Assembly: GCA_027922465.2 (NCBI GenBank)
Contig: BQMF02000609.1
Coordinates: forward strand, 62,001-126,000
Origin: Turritopsis dohrnii
Lineage: Eukaryota; Cnidaria; Hydrozoa; Anthoathecata; Oceaniidae
Direction: 5' to 3'
DNA: 64,000 nt
Position 1 is the first letter of the stretch. Every line of letters begins with the position of its first letter. Both the position numbers and the translations under genes were made by a program. Positions 22,841 through 32,058 of the stretch are shown piece by piece. Below the pieces are notes generated by a model that was not told where the DNA came from, ran no database searches, and saw nothing but the letters and a program-made list of their open reading frames with translations.

Positions 22841-23974
22841 TTGAGACTAAATAAGCATCGTTGTGTTACGTCCTGAAGTCTTCAAGCCAAGCGGCTTCTT
22901 GTTATTATCTTGTAATGATTCAATGGTGACTTTTCGTATCGTTTTGTAAACAGAGAATGAAAAAGGTATAGCTATATGCTTTTTTTGTTTTTGAAATGTC
23001 TGGGATTTTATCTGAAAAAAGTTCATTGTTTGTTTCATGTGTGGGCTGTAATGCTTTTTAAGCTCTGGATGCGTACAGCTCAGCTTAAGTTCCACCTCAG
23101 CTCCAAATGTCTGTCTACTCAGCATCACTTTAGCTATTTTAAGGTTATTTGCTTTGTATAATGCTTTGAAATAAGTATTGTTTTTTGTTGGTGATCAGTA
23201 GTTTTTAGGTTACCAATGTCTCTAATTATGAACAGTCTTCCTAATTTTAATAAATATGTAATTCGAAACACTTCACATTCTGTATATAAAAAAAATTTCA
23301 ACTTTCAGTTATATATGTATATAATATTTGGATCATGTATTTTTCATGATCAAAATTTTTGTTTACTTTTTTGTTTGTGATACACTTTACATTTTTCTGT
23401 GCCTCCAAAATAAAGTAAATATTTTCTTTCGGATGTAAATAAATTTAATGGTGGAATATATAGTTTAACGTTTTTTAGTGTCAACAAAGTTTTTGTAGTG
23501 TCAATTAAGCTTTCATGAAGCTTTCATGAATAATTCTTCTGTAGTGTGATTATTCTTTTCTAACTAAAAAGTTGTACAAAGTCAAAAAGCTATGTGTTTG
23601 TATTAGGGAAAAATGTCTCAATGTTTAAGCCTTTCTAGATACAAAAGATTTTTGTTTGTTTCCTGCTTGTGCTGTATACTTAAGCTCTTGATTCATACAG
23701 CTCAGCTCTGTTTCCTCCTTAGCTCCAATGTTAAGTGGTTGTCTACTCTGCACCACTCTTGATTGATGATTTTCTAGCTATATTATACTGCCAATCCCCC
23801 TAATTACGAATGATCTTCCTAATCACGCAAATCGAAATGTTCTGTGTATAAATTCAAAATACTTTATACAATTAGTAACACTACAAAATTTTTGGTATAA
23901 ATTTATAGAGCATATACTTTTTTTTTGATTACGTACTTACAGCATTGGGAATTCTGTTTGTATGTATATAATTA
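22841..23974. repeat. Gene-free stretch with a diverged ~250-bp direct duplication
   Basis: The segment around 23035-23290 and that around 23665-23855 share blocks such as ACAGCTCAGCT, TTAGCTCCAA/CAGCTCCAA, GTCTACTC and AATTATGAA/AATTACGAA in the same order. They are old direct repeats about 0.6 kb apart. No gene was supported between them and the Polinton. Confidence 0.5.
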
Positions 23975-24405
23975 AGGGGCTGTTCATATGGAGGTGAGCT
24001 GGCCCGGTTAACCGGGCTGGCTCACTTGAATGAGATGAAATTCACCCCGAGAGATAGGAAAGTGCCGATGCTAGGACAGAAATTATGTCCCTCATAATCA
24101 TAAGCGAGAATCCCTGTCAATTATTCTCTCATAACATGGGAAATCATATGATTTCGGGAATTTCCCTACTATAGCTAATATTATCATCTAAGACCTTTGT
24201 TTTCATAACGCGATACGAGTTATGAAACGTGTTATTTTGATTACATAACAAATAACAACACGTAAGCAGTTTTAATTATTATCATATAACCACAAATTAC
24301 TCATAAATGTAAACAATTAAATATCTCATAAAAATGTAGTAAAAAGCAGTTTGTAGTAGTTTCATTTTTATAACATAAATGAGCTAACAATACATATAAC
24401 ACACA
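23975..24405 (+). repeat. Polinton left terminal inverted repeat
   Basis: About 431 bp matching the right end in inverse orientation at high identity, apart from one segment. Compared with the right repeat, the left one lacks about 250 bp next to the outermost 55 bp. Confidence 0.9.
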
Positions 24406-24406
24406 G

Positions 24407-24480
24407 ATCAGCGTAGTCTAGTGGATAAGAACGCTAACTTGTAACAACAAGGTCGTGTGTTCGAACCCCACGCAGTTCGT
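24407..24480 (+). tRNA. tRNA-like sequence (Thr-type, degenerate)
   Basis: A-box-like TAGTCTAGTGGATAAG and B-box-like GTGTTCGAACCCC occur at tRNA spacing, and CTTGTAA at the anticodon loop position would give UGU (Thr). The anticodon stem does not form properly, the T stem has one mismatch and the acceptor stem does not pair, so it is probably a pseudogene or a SINE head. It sits just inside the left inverted repeat. Confidence 0.4.
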
Positions 24481-24751
24481 CTGAGAGGAAGTATATATAT
24501 ACTTCGGCGGTTGTAGATCTCTCATGTTCTGGTTGTAAAACTTGCATGAGTGCGCACTTCCCCGCAGTTGTGTTGAATATATCGCGGAATGGTTAGCATT
24601 GCGTCTGGGTGATTTATCACTGTCAGGTTTCTCTGGTCCATAGAGACATTCAGGTTACCGTCATTTCGATCGAAATTCAACAAACGCCAGGGCTTAGAAG
24701 TGTTAGCATGTATCCACAATGCCGGCTATAATTGCAAACTACATGCGCTGA
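24481..24751. other. Polinton spacer, no gene
   Basis: A short minus-strand frame here has no recognised domain. This stretch separates the tRNA-like sequence from the first gene. Confidence 0.4.
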
Positions 24752-25882
24752 TCAGCGAAATACATACCATATAATAAACATCGCTAAAACCAAAGCTATT
24801 TTCTCTTCTTCGTGAGATGGGAGTGAATCTGTTTGACTCACTCTTGTTTGAACTTTCTTTTGTGTTGGAGAGCTAGTCACTTTGTGTGAAATATGATGCT
24901 CTTGCATAACATTAATCATTTTATTTCTTCCGAGGCTCAAGTTGTCATTAGATATGAGAATTTTGTTATTATAACCAGACACTCCCGACTTGATGTTTAG
25001 ATTCATGTCACTAGGTAACATGTAAATACCTTGTCCAACAGAATAATCAACTTTGCTTGAAGCGTAATTTAAAGTATCTTGATAACGTTTAATGTCATCT
25101 TGAATATCAACTCTGCGGTTAACAATGGCTTCAAAGTTGTTCATAAAAACTCTTTGAGCTGTCAAAGAGCTTGAATTATTACCTAAAATAGAAGAACGAG
25201 CTGAGGCTTGCGAACTAAGAACAAGATAAGCATATGCTCTAACACTCTCTGAAATTTTTACAAGACCTGTTTTTGTAAAGCCTTTAGATTTTTCTATAAT
25301 CCATCGTGTCATGGAGTCGTCTGTGAAATAACTCAGACCTGGCGTTGGATAGTCTCTACGTCTTTTTTGATACGAGCTGTAAAAATATTGCCCTTTGTAT
25401 TTTTTAGGATCAGAATCGACACCATATTCACTACAGATTTTTAAAAACTCTTCTTTGTTATAAGGATTATCGTATTGGTTGAAACTATCTTCAAAAGGTA
25501 GAGGTGTCTGCAGACGCTTAATGATTCGTCTAATATGATAATAGACGTGAAAACGATATACTGCTCTAATCATAGGAGTAGAGCGACCTTCTTTCAGATG
25601 TTCAGAACTGACCCCACAAGCACTTGAAGCACACCAAGTGACAAAATTGAGTTGGGTTTGCCATAATTTAAATGGTTGTTCCTGCCAAATTTTCATGCGT
25701 TTTTCATTTTCATCCATTTCATAATTAGTAAAAATATTGGGAAAGCTCGCAGGAAAAGAACCATTTTCAGAGACAATAATTGTTTGTTTGTATAAATCTT
25801 TAGAATTCAATATCTGAAGGTATTGTCCTCCATTTGGTTTATAAAGCGCATTGGGAGCATATTTAAAAATATAATCCTCCAT
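24752..25882 (-). CDS. Polinton protein, 376 aa, C-terminal membrane segment
   Basis: Function unknown. The protein has a block QLNFVTWCASSACGVS (residues ~97-112) and an Arg/Tyr-rich middle with DYPTPGLSYFTDDSMTRW, features I associate with an uncharacterised Polinton protein that occurs beside the capsid genes. It ends in a hydrophobic stretch IALVLAMFIIWYVF that could anchor it in a membrane. It starts back-to-back with the next plus-strand gene, only 38 bp away, so the two probably share a promoter region. A structural role (minor virion component) is possible but only inferred from position. Confidence 0.75.
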   Translation of the reverse strand: MEDYIFKYAPNALYKPNGGQYLQILNSKDLYKQTIIVSENGSFPASFPNIFTNYEMDENEKRMKIWQEQPFKLWQTQLNFVTWCASSACGVSSEHLKEGRSTPMIRAVYRFHVYYHIRRIIKRLQTPLPFEDSFNQYDNPYNKEEFLKICSEYGVDSDPKKYKGQYFYSSYQKRRRDYPTPGLSYFTDDSMTRWIIEKSKGFTKTGLVKISESVRAYAYLVLSSQASARSSILGNNSSSLTAQRVFMNNFEAIVNRRVDIQDDIKRYQDTLNYASSKVDYSVGQGIYMLPSDMNLNIKSGVSGYNNKILISNDNLSLGRNKMINVMQEHHISHKVTSSPTQKKVQTRVSQTDSLPSHEEEKIALVLAMFIIWYVFR

Positions 25883-25920
25883 TATTTAAAAATATAATCC
25901 TCTATTCTCTAATACAAGAA

Positions 25921-26472
25921 ATGTATATCACAGTAAATATCGCAAAAGGAGAAAAGACAATCTATTTTTCTTACCCCATTCAAAACTTGGATGGCTCAAA
26001 AGAAATTGCATTGGTTGATATATTTGCAGACAATGTTACGTATGAAATAACCAAAGAGTTGAAACTGACTCATGGGAAAGCTGAAAAGTTGGTACCTCAA
26101 GGAACATTCACGAGCAGGGAATTCAATGCCTTTTTAGCAGGTGCCTTTTTAGCAGGTGATGTAAAACTTACCTCATTAGACAAAGACCCTCGAATAATCA
26201 AAACAAATAAGCTCGCTAAAATAATCAAAATTAATTTGCATCTATCTGAACTCGACAACACTCAAAATCTTGAGAATGGAAAGCTGAGTGATATTTTACT
26301 AACCTATCACATGGCTGAATATAGTGACTTCACACATGTTGAGCCTAAAAACCCTCAGTACAAAAAATTAAAAAATGGTGTATTTCAGTCTCTCACGTTG
26401 AAACTCACAGATCAACATTGCAATATGCTAAAAGAAGACCTAGGAAGAACCGTTGTTTTGCACATCCGCTAA
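25921..26472 (+). CDS. Candidate minor capsid (penton) protein, 183 aa
   Basis: It lies directly before the major capsid gene, where Polintons usually keep the penton (single jelly-roll) gene. The sequence is strand-rich, opening with YITVNIAKGEKTIYFSYPI, and has no membrane segment. Residues near 78-87 show a duplicated FLAGAFLAGD caused by a 15-nt tandem repeat. Membership of the penton family is an inference from order and predicted composition; a structure prediction would settle it. Confidence 0.55.
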   Translation: MYITVNIAKGEKTIYFSYPIQNLDGSKEIALVDIFADNVTYEITKELKLTHGKAEKLVPQGTFTSREFNAFLAGAFLAGDVKLTSLDKDPRIIKTNKLAKIIKINLHLSELDNTQNLENGKLSDILLTYHMAEYSDFTHVEPKNPQYKKLKNGVFQSLTLKLTDQHCNMLKEDLGRTVVLHIR

Positions 26473-26515
26473 ACCGAGATAAAAAGTAATAATTAATTAT
26501 ATATCATAATTAGTA

Positions 26516-27832
26516 ATGGAGTATGGAAAGAGGTTAAATCCAGAACGTTCACTTAGAACTGCCCGCGGTGTAAAAGGCTCTCGTCAAAAAGTAATTGTCA
26601 CACACAATCCGAGTGAGATCGATCAAAATCAGCTATTATTGGTTAGGTTTCCAAATTTAGGAAGCGATGATGTTATTATCCCAGGAACAACGAATCTAAG
26701 TTTTGATATTGAACTCGAGTCGAAAGCTGACTCAAAAAGAACATTGGTCAGTAACATTGGGAGAGCTATTGTTAAAAAGTTGGCTGTCAAGTTCGAAGGT
26801 AACGAGATATTGAGTATCGATGACTTTGATCTTTTTGGATGTTACAAAGATTTATGGTTAACCAAGTTTGAAAAGAGAAACGCGATAAGACAGGGTATCA
26901 TCATCGATGATGGATGTACAGAGAATTGTATGAAATTGAGGATTGGTGCTTCAGATAAAGACACCTCTGATGCAGAAGACAAAGCCATTGCTGACACCTA
27001 TAAAAACAAGTTTGTCATTCCACTCGACTTTGAGATGCTAGATAGTACTATTCCATATTATCAAGCGGGTTTAGGGAATAGGTTATGCTACGAGATCACA
27101 TTTAACGACTATAACCGAGTTATCTATTCTGACCCTCCAGATACTGCCGCAGGTCAAAAACGTAACCCAGATGGTAAATACAAAATATCTAACATCTCAC
27201 TTGAATATGAGCTTGTGACACAACCCACGTTGGCTAGACAAATCGCTTCTGAATATCAAAACATGGCTTTGCTCTATGATAGGATTTTGCGACACAGACA
27301 AATTAGAGTAAACAAGTCAGACACAACGTGGAATTGGTCATTCAACACACCTGCCAAATCTTTGAAGGGTATTTTAGTTCTATTTGAAGAAGAAAAATCC
27401 TACAAACGAGAAACCTGTAAATTCTACAATCCAAAGATCAAAAAGGTATCTGTCATCGTTGAGGGTAAGCCTAACCAACTTTTTGCTCAAGGGATGCAGC
27501 CGTTTGAACAATACAATGAGATTTGCAAGTATTTTGCTGAAGGAAAACCAAAAGATAATAGCGCCGGCGAAAACCGAAAGCGCTTGGGATTACATGATGT
27601 AAAAGTCTCTGATTACTTGACAAACAAGTATGCTCTATGGTTAGATTTCAGAACAATTGATGAGAATGCCTTGCATGGGACCGGTCGAAGGATTGAAAAT
27701 GCGAGTGAAGGCATCACTTTACAGATTGAAAAGACCGCTGAAACTGCAGGAAACTTAAACGCATATATATATCTAATCATGGATGCTCAATTAAATATTC
27801 AAAACGGAGAATTTATGTCTGCGTTATATTAA
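26516..27832 (+). CDS. MCP: Polinton major capsid protein (double jelly-roll), 438 aa
   Basis: This is the main shell protein of Polinton-type virions. Evidence is its length, the N-terminal GSRQKVIVTHNPSEIDQNQL, the repeated strand-rich pattern and the C-terminal block LWLDFRTIDENALHGTGR at about residues 374-391, which recurs in invertebrate Polinton capsid proteins. Its stop is followed after one base by the ATPase start, so both are probably co-transcribed. The frame is intact over the whole length, unlike the polymerase. Confidence 0.88.
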   Translation: MEYGKRLNPERSLRTARGVKGSRQKVIVTHNPSEIDQNQLLLVRFPNLGSDDVIIPGTTNLSFDIELESKADSKRTLVSNIGRAIVKKLAVKFEGNEILSIDDFDLFGCYKDLWLTKFEKRNAIRQGIIIDDGCTENCMKLRIGASDKDTSDAEDKAIADTYKNKFVIPLDFEMLDSTIPYYQAGLGNRLCYEITFNDYNRVIYSDPPDTAAGQKRNPDGKYKISNISLEYELVTQPTLARQIASEYQNMALLYDRILRHRQIRVNKSDTTWNWSFNTPAKSLKGILVLFEEEKSYKRETCKFYNPKIKKVSVIVEGKPNQLFAQGMQPFEQYNEICKYFAEGKPKDNSAGENRKRLGLHDVKVSDYLTNKYALWLDFRTIDENALHGTGRRIENASEGITLQIEKTAETAGNLNAYIYLIMDAQLNIQNGEFMSALY

Positions 27833-27833
27833 A

Positions 27834-28439
27834 ATGGACACACTTTACATGAAAGAACCTCACACGGCATTATTCGTCGGACCAACATCGTGCGGCAAAA
27901 CGGATCGTGTTGTAAAATTATTAGAAAATCAATACTATGATCACTTTGATTTCATCGTGATTATATGTCCCACCTTGAGGTGGAATCTGACTTACAGAGA
28001 CCGGAAGTGGTTCTGGAATGACAGCTATGTGATTTTAATTGAGCCGGAAGGTCGCTTGTATGAATGTATTAAAAAAATGGACTTTTTCTGTGCTGGATAT
28101 AAAACCTTATTTCTGATTGATGATATAATAGCTGATGAAAAATTGGACAAAAAGAGACAGCCTTTGCTCGAGTTGGCAATTAGTGGTAGACATCGAAATC
28201 ATTCGCTATGGTTACTTACACAATCATACACGGCTATACCTAAAAATTTACGACGGCAAGCTAAAATGTTATATGTGTGGTATCCAAAAGATAGAAACGA
28301 TCTAGCCACCATTCATGAAGAGAACGACGTCATTGAATCGCAAGAAAAATTGAAAGATGTCAAGGAAAAACTGAAAGGAGGGAAACACGCGTGCCTAGTC
28401 ATGAGAATGGAACACCCAAGGACGCACGTGATTTGTTAA
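27834..28439 (+). CDS. ATP: Genome-packaging ATPase (A32/FtsK-HerA type), 201 aa
   Basis: The enzyme powers DNA packaging into capsids. Walker A is GPTSCGKT at residues 16-23, Walker B is TLFLIDDI at 91-98, and WLLTQSY near 126-132 carries the sensor glutamine. The length suits the small ATPases of Polintons and adintoviruses. The start codon follows the capsid gene stop by a single base. The gene ends just before a strong hairpin (28453-28477). All catalytic residues are present. Confidence 0.92.
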   Translation: MDTLYMKEPHTALFVGPTSCGKTDRVVKLLENQYYDHFDFIVIICPTLRWNLTYRDRKWFWNDSYVILIEPEGRLYECIKKMDFFCAGYKTLFLIDDIIADEKLDKKRQPLLELAISGRHRNHSLWLLTQSYTAIPKNLRRQAKMLYVWYPKDRNDLATIHEENDVIESQEKLKDVKEKLKGGKHACLVMRMEHPRTHVIC

Positions 28440-28452
28440 ACAGGTTGACATA

Positions 28453-28477
28453 TTTGTTACAAGACTCTTGTAACAAA
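28453..28477. terminator. Hairpin at convergent junction 1
   Basis: Perfect 11-bp arms (TTTGTTACAAG and its complement) with a 3-nt loop stand 13 bp after the ATPase stop, before the minus-strand gene. Comparable hairpins occupy the other two convergent junctions of this Polinton, so a 3'-end or termination signal is inferred. Confidence 0.5.
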
Positions 28478-28479
28478 AA

Positions 28480-28842
28480 CTGTAAAACTCCTATAAGACT
28501 CCTATAAGACTACTATAAGACTCCTATAAGACTACTGTAAGACTACTATAAGACTACTATAAGACTACTGTAAGACTACTGTAAGACTACTATAAGACTC
28601 CTATAAGACTACTGTAAGACTACTGTAAGACTACTATAAGACTACTATAAGACTCCTATAAGACTACTGTAAGACTACTGTAAGACTACTGTAAGACTAC
28701 TGTAAGACTACTGTAAGACTCCTATAAGACTACTGTAAGACTACTATAAGACTCCTATAAGACTCCTATAAGACTACTGTAAGACTACTATAAGGCTTCT
28801 ATAAGACTACTGTAAGACTGTTATAAGACTACTATAAGAGAA
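28480..28842. repeat. 11-bp minisatellite, ~32 copies
   Basis: Copies alternate between TATAAGACTCC-like and TGTAAGACTAC-like versions. The array fills the junction between the ATPase and the minus-strand gene, and it encodes the last residues of the latter. Confidence 0.92.
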
Positions 28843-29055
28843 TAATTTACGTCTCAATACAGGTTCTAGAATTTTACCAATACGTTTAATCCTCGATTCA
28901 AAGCGTACTCTGTCAACAGCAGCCTCTATCCAGTTACCTCTACGAGATTCACAAGCAGAGATATAATGGACCATTACTATACCATTAAAAGTAACCCTTT
29001 TTGTATCTTGATGGGAAAATATAATATCATCATCTGAGGATTCATCATCGGACAT
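28807..29055 (-). CDS. PPP1R15/GADD34-like PP1 adaptor, 82 aa
   Basis: The sequence shows a PP1-docking RVxF motif, KRVTF at residues 19-23, then VMVHYI, and an Arg-rich helix region RRGNWIEAAVDRVRFESRI at 38-56 followed by LEPVL at 63-67. This order (RVxF, short spacer, R-G-W, D-R-x-R-F, R-I, L-x-P-x-L) is the core of the PPP1R15 family, whose members recruit protein phosphatase 1 to dephosphorylate eIF2alpha. Proteins of that type occur in animals and in some large DNA viruses. Here the gene sits on the minus strand inside a Polinton, behind an acidic N-terminus (SDDESSDDD). The last ~12 residues are encoded by the minisatellite. Function in reversing translational shut-off is inferred, not shown. 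Confidence 0.75.
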   Translation of the reverse strand: MSDDESSDDDIIFSHQDTKRVTFNGIVMVHYISACESRRGNWIEAAVDRVRFESRIKRIGKILEPVLRRKLFSYSSLITVLQ

Positions 29056-29275
29056 AATTGTTTAAGTAAACAATGTTTATTTATTTAACAATGTTAGAAT
29101 ATATCAACTTTATATTATTAAACATCATCATCCTCTTATCATTATTTTGTCTTAAAAAATACCTCTCTCTAATAAAAATGGCGGAAACAGCGATCGATAA
29201 TTTAATCAGCTACGATATTCCAGGTGAATTCCCACCACCACCTTAACTGGAAATAGCAAGCTATACTTAGGGAAA
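29056..29275. promoter_or_regulatory. Divergent spacer between minus- and plus-strand genes
   Basis: The 220-bp AT-rich stretch lies between two diverging genes, the PPP1R15-like gene and the 137-aa gene, and is likely their promoter region. An ATG at 29179 opens a short plus-strand peptide of about 22 codons (MAETAIDNL...), which could also be translated. Confidence 0.4.
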
Positions 29276-29689
29276 ATGTACACGGAAGAGCAAATTAACA
29301 AACTCAAAGATGAAGAGGTAGAAAAACTTTTTAGTATCTACGAGGCTAAACTATCAGATCAAACGGTAAAATACTTGAGGAAATTACTCATACGTATTTA
29401 TTCGATGGGGGCTTGTGCAACGTTAGGAATAAACAATCAAGAAGCGCTGAGCAATGACCTGGAAACTGACCCCTCCTTAAACTCTGCTCTTCAAAGATTT
29501 ATATGTGACTTATATTATAAATTCGGCCCATTATTAGCACCACTCAGTGTTGGACTTATTACCGGGTGGCATTATATCAATGAAAGAAATTTAAATAAAT
29601 CCGATGATAATATAAATACAGCAGATAATAAAAATGTCAGAAGAACAGACTCCCATTCAAGTGACAACGAAGAACCCAAAAAAGGTTGA
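29276..29689 (+). CDS. Polinton small protein, 137 aa
   Basis: Unknown function. The N-terminus YTEEQINKLKDEEVEKLF is a helical segment of a type common in Polintons. A hydrophobic run near residues 82-97 (FGPLLAPLSVGLITG) could be membrane-associated, followed by a charged tail. The end overlaps the start of the next gene by 56 nt. Confidence 0.7.
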   Translation: MYTEEQINKLKDEEVEKLFSIYEAKLSDQTVKYLRKLLIRIYSMGACATLGINNQEALSNDLETDPSLNSALQRFICDLYYKFGPLLAPLSVGLITGWHYINERNLNKSDDNINTADNKNVRRTDSHSSDNEEPKKG

Positions 29690-29870
29690 AGCGGGTAAGA
29701 AGTTGGCGGAATACAACCGTAAAAAACGAGAACAATTAAAACAAGTGTCACCTCAAAAAGAAATGGAGAAGCCTGAGGCCTCTCTCACCAAACCAAATGA
29801 ACAACCTATAAACTACACCTATGGTGTCGGTGGAATAATAGCTCTCGGTTTAGTTGGTGGATTTGCTTAA
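29634..29870 (+). CDS. Polinton small basic membrane protein, truncated by a stop
   Basis: A Lys/Arg-rich N-terminus with NPKKVEAGKKLAEYNRKKRE is followed by a hydrophobic GVGGIIALGLVGGF segment at the end. The frame meets TAA at 29868-29870 in the middle of what looks like a transmembrane helix, then stays open in the same frame to 29978 with a basic and Pro-rich tail. The stop is therefore probably a disabling mutation. Function unknown. Confidence 0.65.
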   Translation: MSEEQTPIQVTTKNPKKVEAGKKLAEYNRKKREQLKQVSPQKEMEKPEASLTKPNEQPINYTYGVGGIIALGLVGGFA

Positions 29871-30024
29871 TTTGTGTATAAAAAGAAAGAGCAAATATTA
29901 CCCCGTGGGTCACCATCCACCCCCCTTCCACAAAAATCTAAAATACCGGTGAAAATCAATAAACATGAAATGGAATAAAAAGAAAAATAACGCTATATAT
30001 AATCTCGCAATATATGTAACAAAT

Positions 30025-30252
30025 ATGGACAAGAAAAGTATCGTCAACGATTTATATCACGCATCAGTCGTCTGCTTTTTCGCTATCGGCTACTCTATGC
30101 TAGGAAAAAAGGTATTAAAAATGACACCTCCCTCTATTCAAAAATTCGACTTGGGAGATACGGGAAAACTAGTTGCCATTATCGCCGCTAGTGAAGTGAC
30201 AAAGGACTACTTAATCAAACAAAAGATTTTGCCTGAAAATATCAATATCTAA
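30025..30252 (+). CDS. Polinton small membrane protein, 75 aa
   Basis: Start chosen at 30025 (MDKKSIVNDLYH); the longer frame from 29965 has a poor leader overlapping the preceding extension. There is a hydrophobic segment ASVVCFFAIGYSML and the block KFDLGDTGKLVAIIAASEVT, which appears to be conserved in this element class. The gene abuts the next one. Function unknown. Confidence 0.65.
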   Translation: MDKKSIVNDLYHASVVCFFAIGYSMLGKKVLKMTPPSIQKFDLGDTGKLVAIIAASEVTKDYLIKQKILPENINI

Positions 30253-30254
30253 AT

Positions 30255-30677
30255 ATGGCTTCTATCGCAATGATGTTAGGTGGAGCTTTGGCTAACGCTT
30301 TGGCTTTCACAGGATCAAGCTATCTGTTTTCAAGTTTATCTAAAGACAGAATCGATAGGGAAAGAAAACGTCATGATTTGGCCATAGAAAAATTACAAAA
30401 AGCACAGATTGAATGGCAGCAAAAACGACAGGAAAGGATCGATTTCATCAATAAGCAGCTCATGCTCGAAAAGAAGGCTGATTCAAAATTCGTAGAACTA
30501 AATGATGCAATGAGAGAGTACAATAGAGTATTTAGTAATCATCTTGAACCGCTACCACGAGAGCCTGTATTGAGCGACTTTTATACACCGAGTCATGATC
30601 AACATGAAAGAGAATTGGCTTTTATAGCTCTGAGTATGCTTGGAATTGGTGGAATTGTGTGGTATTTTGAAAGATGA
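30255..30677 (+). CDS. Polinton coiled-coil membrane protein, 140 aa
   Basis: Residues 4-25 are hydrophobic (ASIAMMLGGALANALAF), followed by a long charged coiled-coil-like stretch from about 30 to 90 (HDLAIEKLQKAQIEWQQKRQ), and a second hydrophobic segment near the C-terminus (FIALSMLGIGGIVWYF). The start lies 2 bp past the preceding stop. It could be a virion membrane or minor structural protein; this is inference. Confidence 0.65.
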   Translation: MASIAMMLGGALANALAFTGSSYLFSSLSKDRIDRERKRHDLAIEKLQKAQIEWQQKRQERIDFINKQLMLEKKADSKFVELNDAMREYNRVFSNHLEPLPREPVLSDFYTPSHDQHERELAFIALSMLGIGGIVWYFER

Positions 30678-30694
30678 AGACCATCAACAAAAAT

Positions 30695-30719
30695 TATGTT
30701 ACACGATACATGTAACATA
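30695..30719. terminator. Hairpin at convergent junction 2
   Basis: Perfect 9-bp arms, TATGTTACA at 30695-30703 and TGTAACATA at 30711-30719, lie between the plus-strand gene ending at 30677 and the minus-strand gene ending at 30735. It shares the GTTAC/GTAAC core with the hairpin at 28453-28477. Confidence 0.5.
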
Positions 30720-30734
30720 TACACTTTCAGATGG

Positions 30735-32003
30735 TTACCGTCTAGTGACAAGGTATGTATAGATCAACCCTACAATCAGAGCCCATAAATTTTGACTTAA
30801 CCAACCTACAACTTCTTTTGCTCTGTTCAATATCCATGATACGATAGACCCAATTATTCCTGGTAAAGCCTCTGTCGCTTTAGATGCCAATCTACCTAGA
30901 AGTGATGCTAACGCTTTGAGTTTATTTTTTATCCATTCCTTTGCATCACCACCTTTGTCAGGATTTTGTGAAGAGCTTCCAGCTGCTGATCTTCCAGGTA
31001 GCAAAGCTTCCACAAGAACACCGATAGCCATACCAAACGCTGTCAGAATGCTAACGATTGTGATACCTTGTTCACGGAATAGTGTTCGTATCCTTTCACC
31101 TAATGTGGTATCTTTGCCGAGGACTTTAGCAATGGTTTCTTTGATGCTCGTAACTTGACTGTTTAGTTTGCCTTTGAGAATATTAATGTTCTCTTTCCTA
31201 GCTTCCAACTCTTCACGTAATCCCTCCATTCTCTCTTCAACCTCTTTTCGTTGTTCATCTGTGTATGTTGCAACATTTTCCATTTCTTCCAACTTGTTTT
31301 TCTCCTTATCGATATGCTGTTCCATTCGAACCTTTTTTGCAACCTCTTCCTGAAGACCTCCTCGTATGTTTCTCAGCGCTTTATCCAACCCTAACAGCTC
31401 ACGCACAGGATATTCAAATAGATCGCCGGTCTGAGTTGTTTCATGATCGACCGATTGTTGTCTAAGCGTTGAAATTAAATCTTCCGTACTGTTCACCACA
31501 TCACCGGACATATCTTCCAACTCTACATCGGTTGCTGTTGTGATTTTAGATGTCGAAGGAAGGTCTTCTGCTATTTTATTAAGTACAGCTGCCTGTCTGG
31601 CTGAAAATTTGCTCTTAGGTATATCATACCCTAAACTACGTAACCTGTTCTTACCCAATATGTCAGCTATAGTACCAGTAGCCCTTAGTCTTCCATTGTT
31701 TGTCAATGGTTTGCTTCTGTCTTTGTAGTATAATTCACCATCTCTAATTTCAAACTGATCGGTATATAACACCTCAGGTTTTGACCGGTATTTTTCGAAT
31801 AATCTATCATACAGCCCTTCAACTAGTTCTTTCAAAACTCTAGTATTCAGACTGTGACCTCCAAATGATGTTTCTCGTTCACCTGATGTATGTATCTGTG
31901 CACCCGTACGGTCTCCGGTCGGTATGAGAGGAAACGTCTCATCGGTTGTCTCATCTGTCGTCATCCCATGTTCTCCAAAGGGGTCAATGTCAATGTCTGC
32001 CAT
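30735..32003 (-). CDS. Polinton membrane protein with long coiled coil, 422 aa
   Basis: Unknown function. The first ~60 residues are acidic and low-complexity, a block FEIRDGELYYKDRSKPLTNN follows near residues 84-103, and a strong coiled coil spans about 210-300 (EEVAKKVRMEQHIDKEKNKL). Two hydrophobic stretches occur near residues 310-335 and 395-418, so the C-terminal part should be membrane-embedded. Proteins of this type are frequent in invertebrate Polintons. The frame is intact. Confidence 0.7.
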   Translation of the reverse strand: MADIDIDPFGEHGMTTDETTDETFPLIPTGDRTGAQIHTSGERETSFGGHSLNTRVLKELVEGLYDRLFEKYRSKPEVLYTDQFEIRDGELYYKDRSKPLTNNGRLRATGTIADILGKNRLRSLGYDIPKSKFSARQAAVLNKIAEDLPSTSKITTATDVELEDMSGDVVNSTEDLISTLRQQSVDHETTQTGDLFEYPVRELLGLDKALRNIRGGLQEEVAKKVRMEQHIDKEKNKLEEMENVATYTDEQRKEVEERMEGLREELEARKENINILKGKLNSQVTSIKETIAKVLGKDTTLGERIRTLFREQGITIVSILTAFGMAIGVLVEALLPGRSAAGSSSQNPDKGGDAKEWIKNKLKALASLLGRLASKATEALPGIIGSIVSWILNRAKEVVGWLSQNLWALIVGLIYTYLVTRR

Positions 32004-32058
32004 TTTATTTATTTAGAGGATAATTTATTATTAATTATGTTATAACAACCCTCTAAAT

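Noticed and set aside
28480..28842. Short regular repeats suggesting an origin or iteron array
   Set aside because: An 11-bp minisatellite with no initiator gene using it; protein-primed replication of Polintons starts at the ends. Kept as a repeat only.
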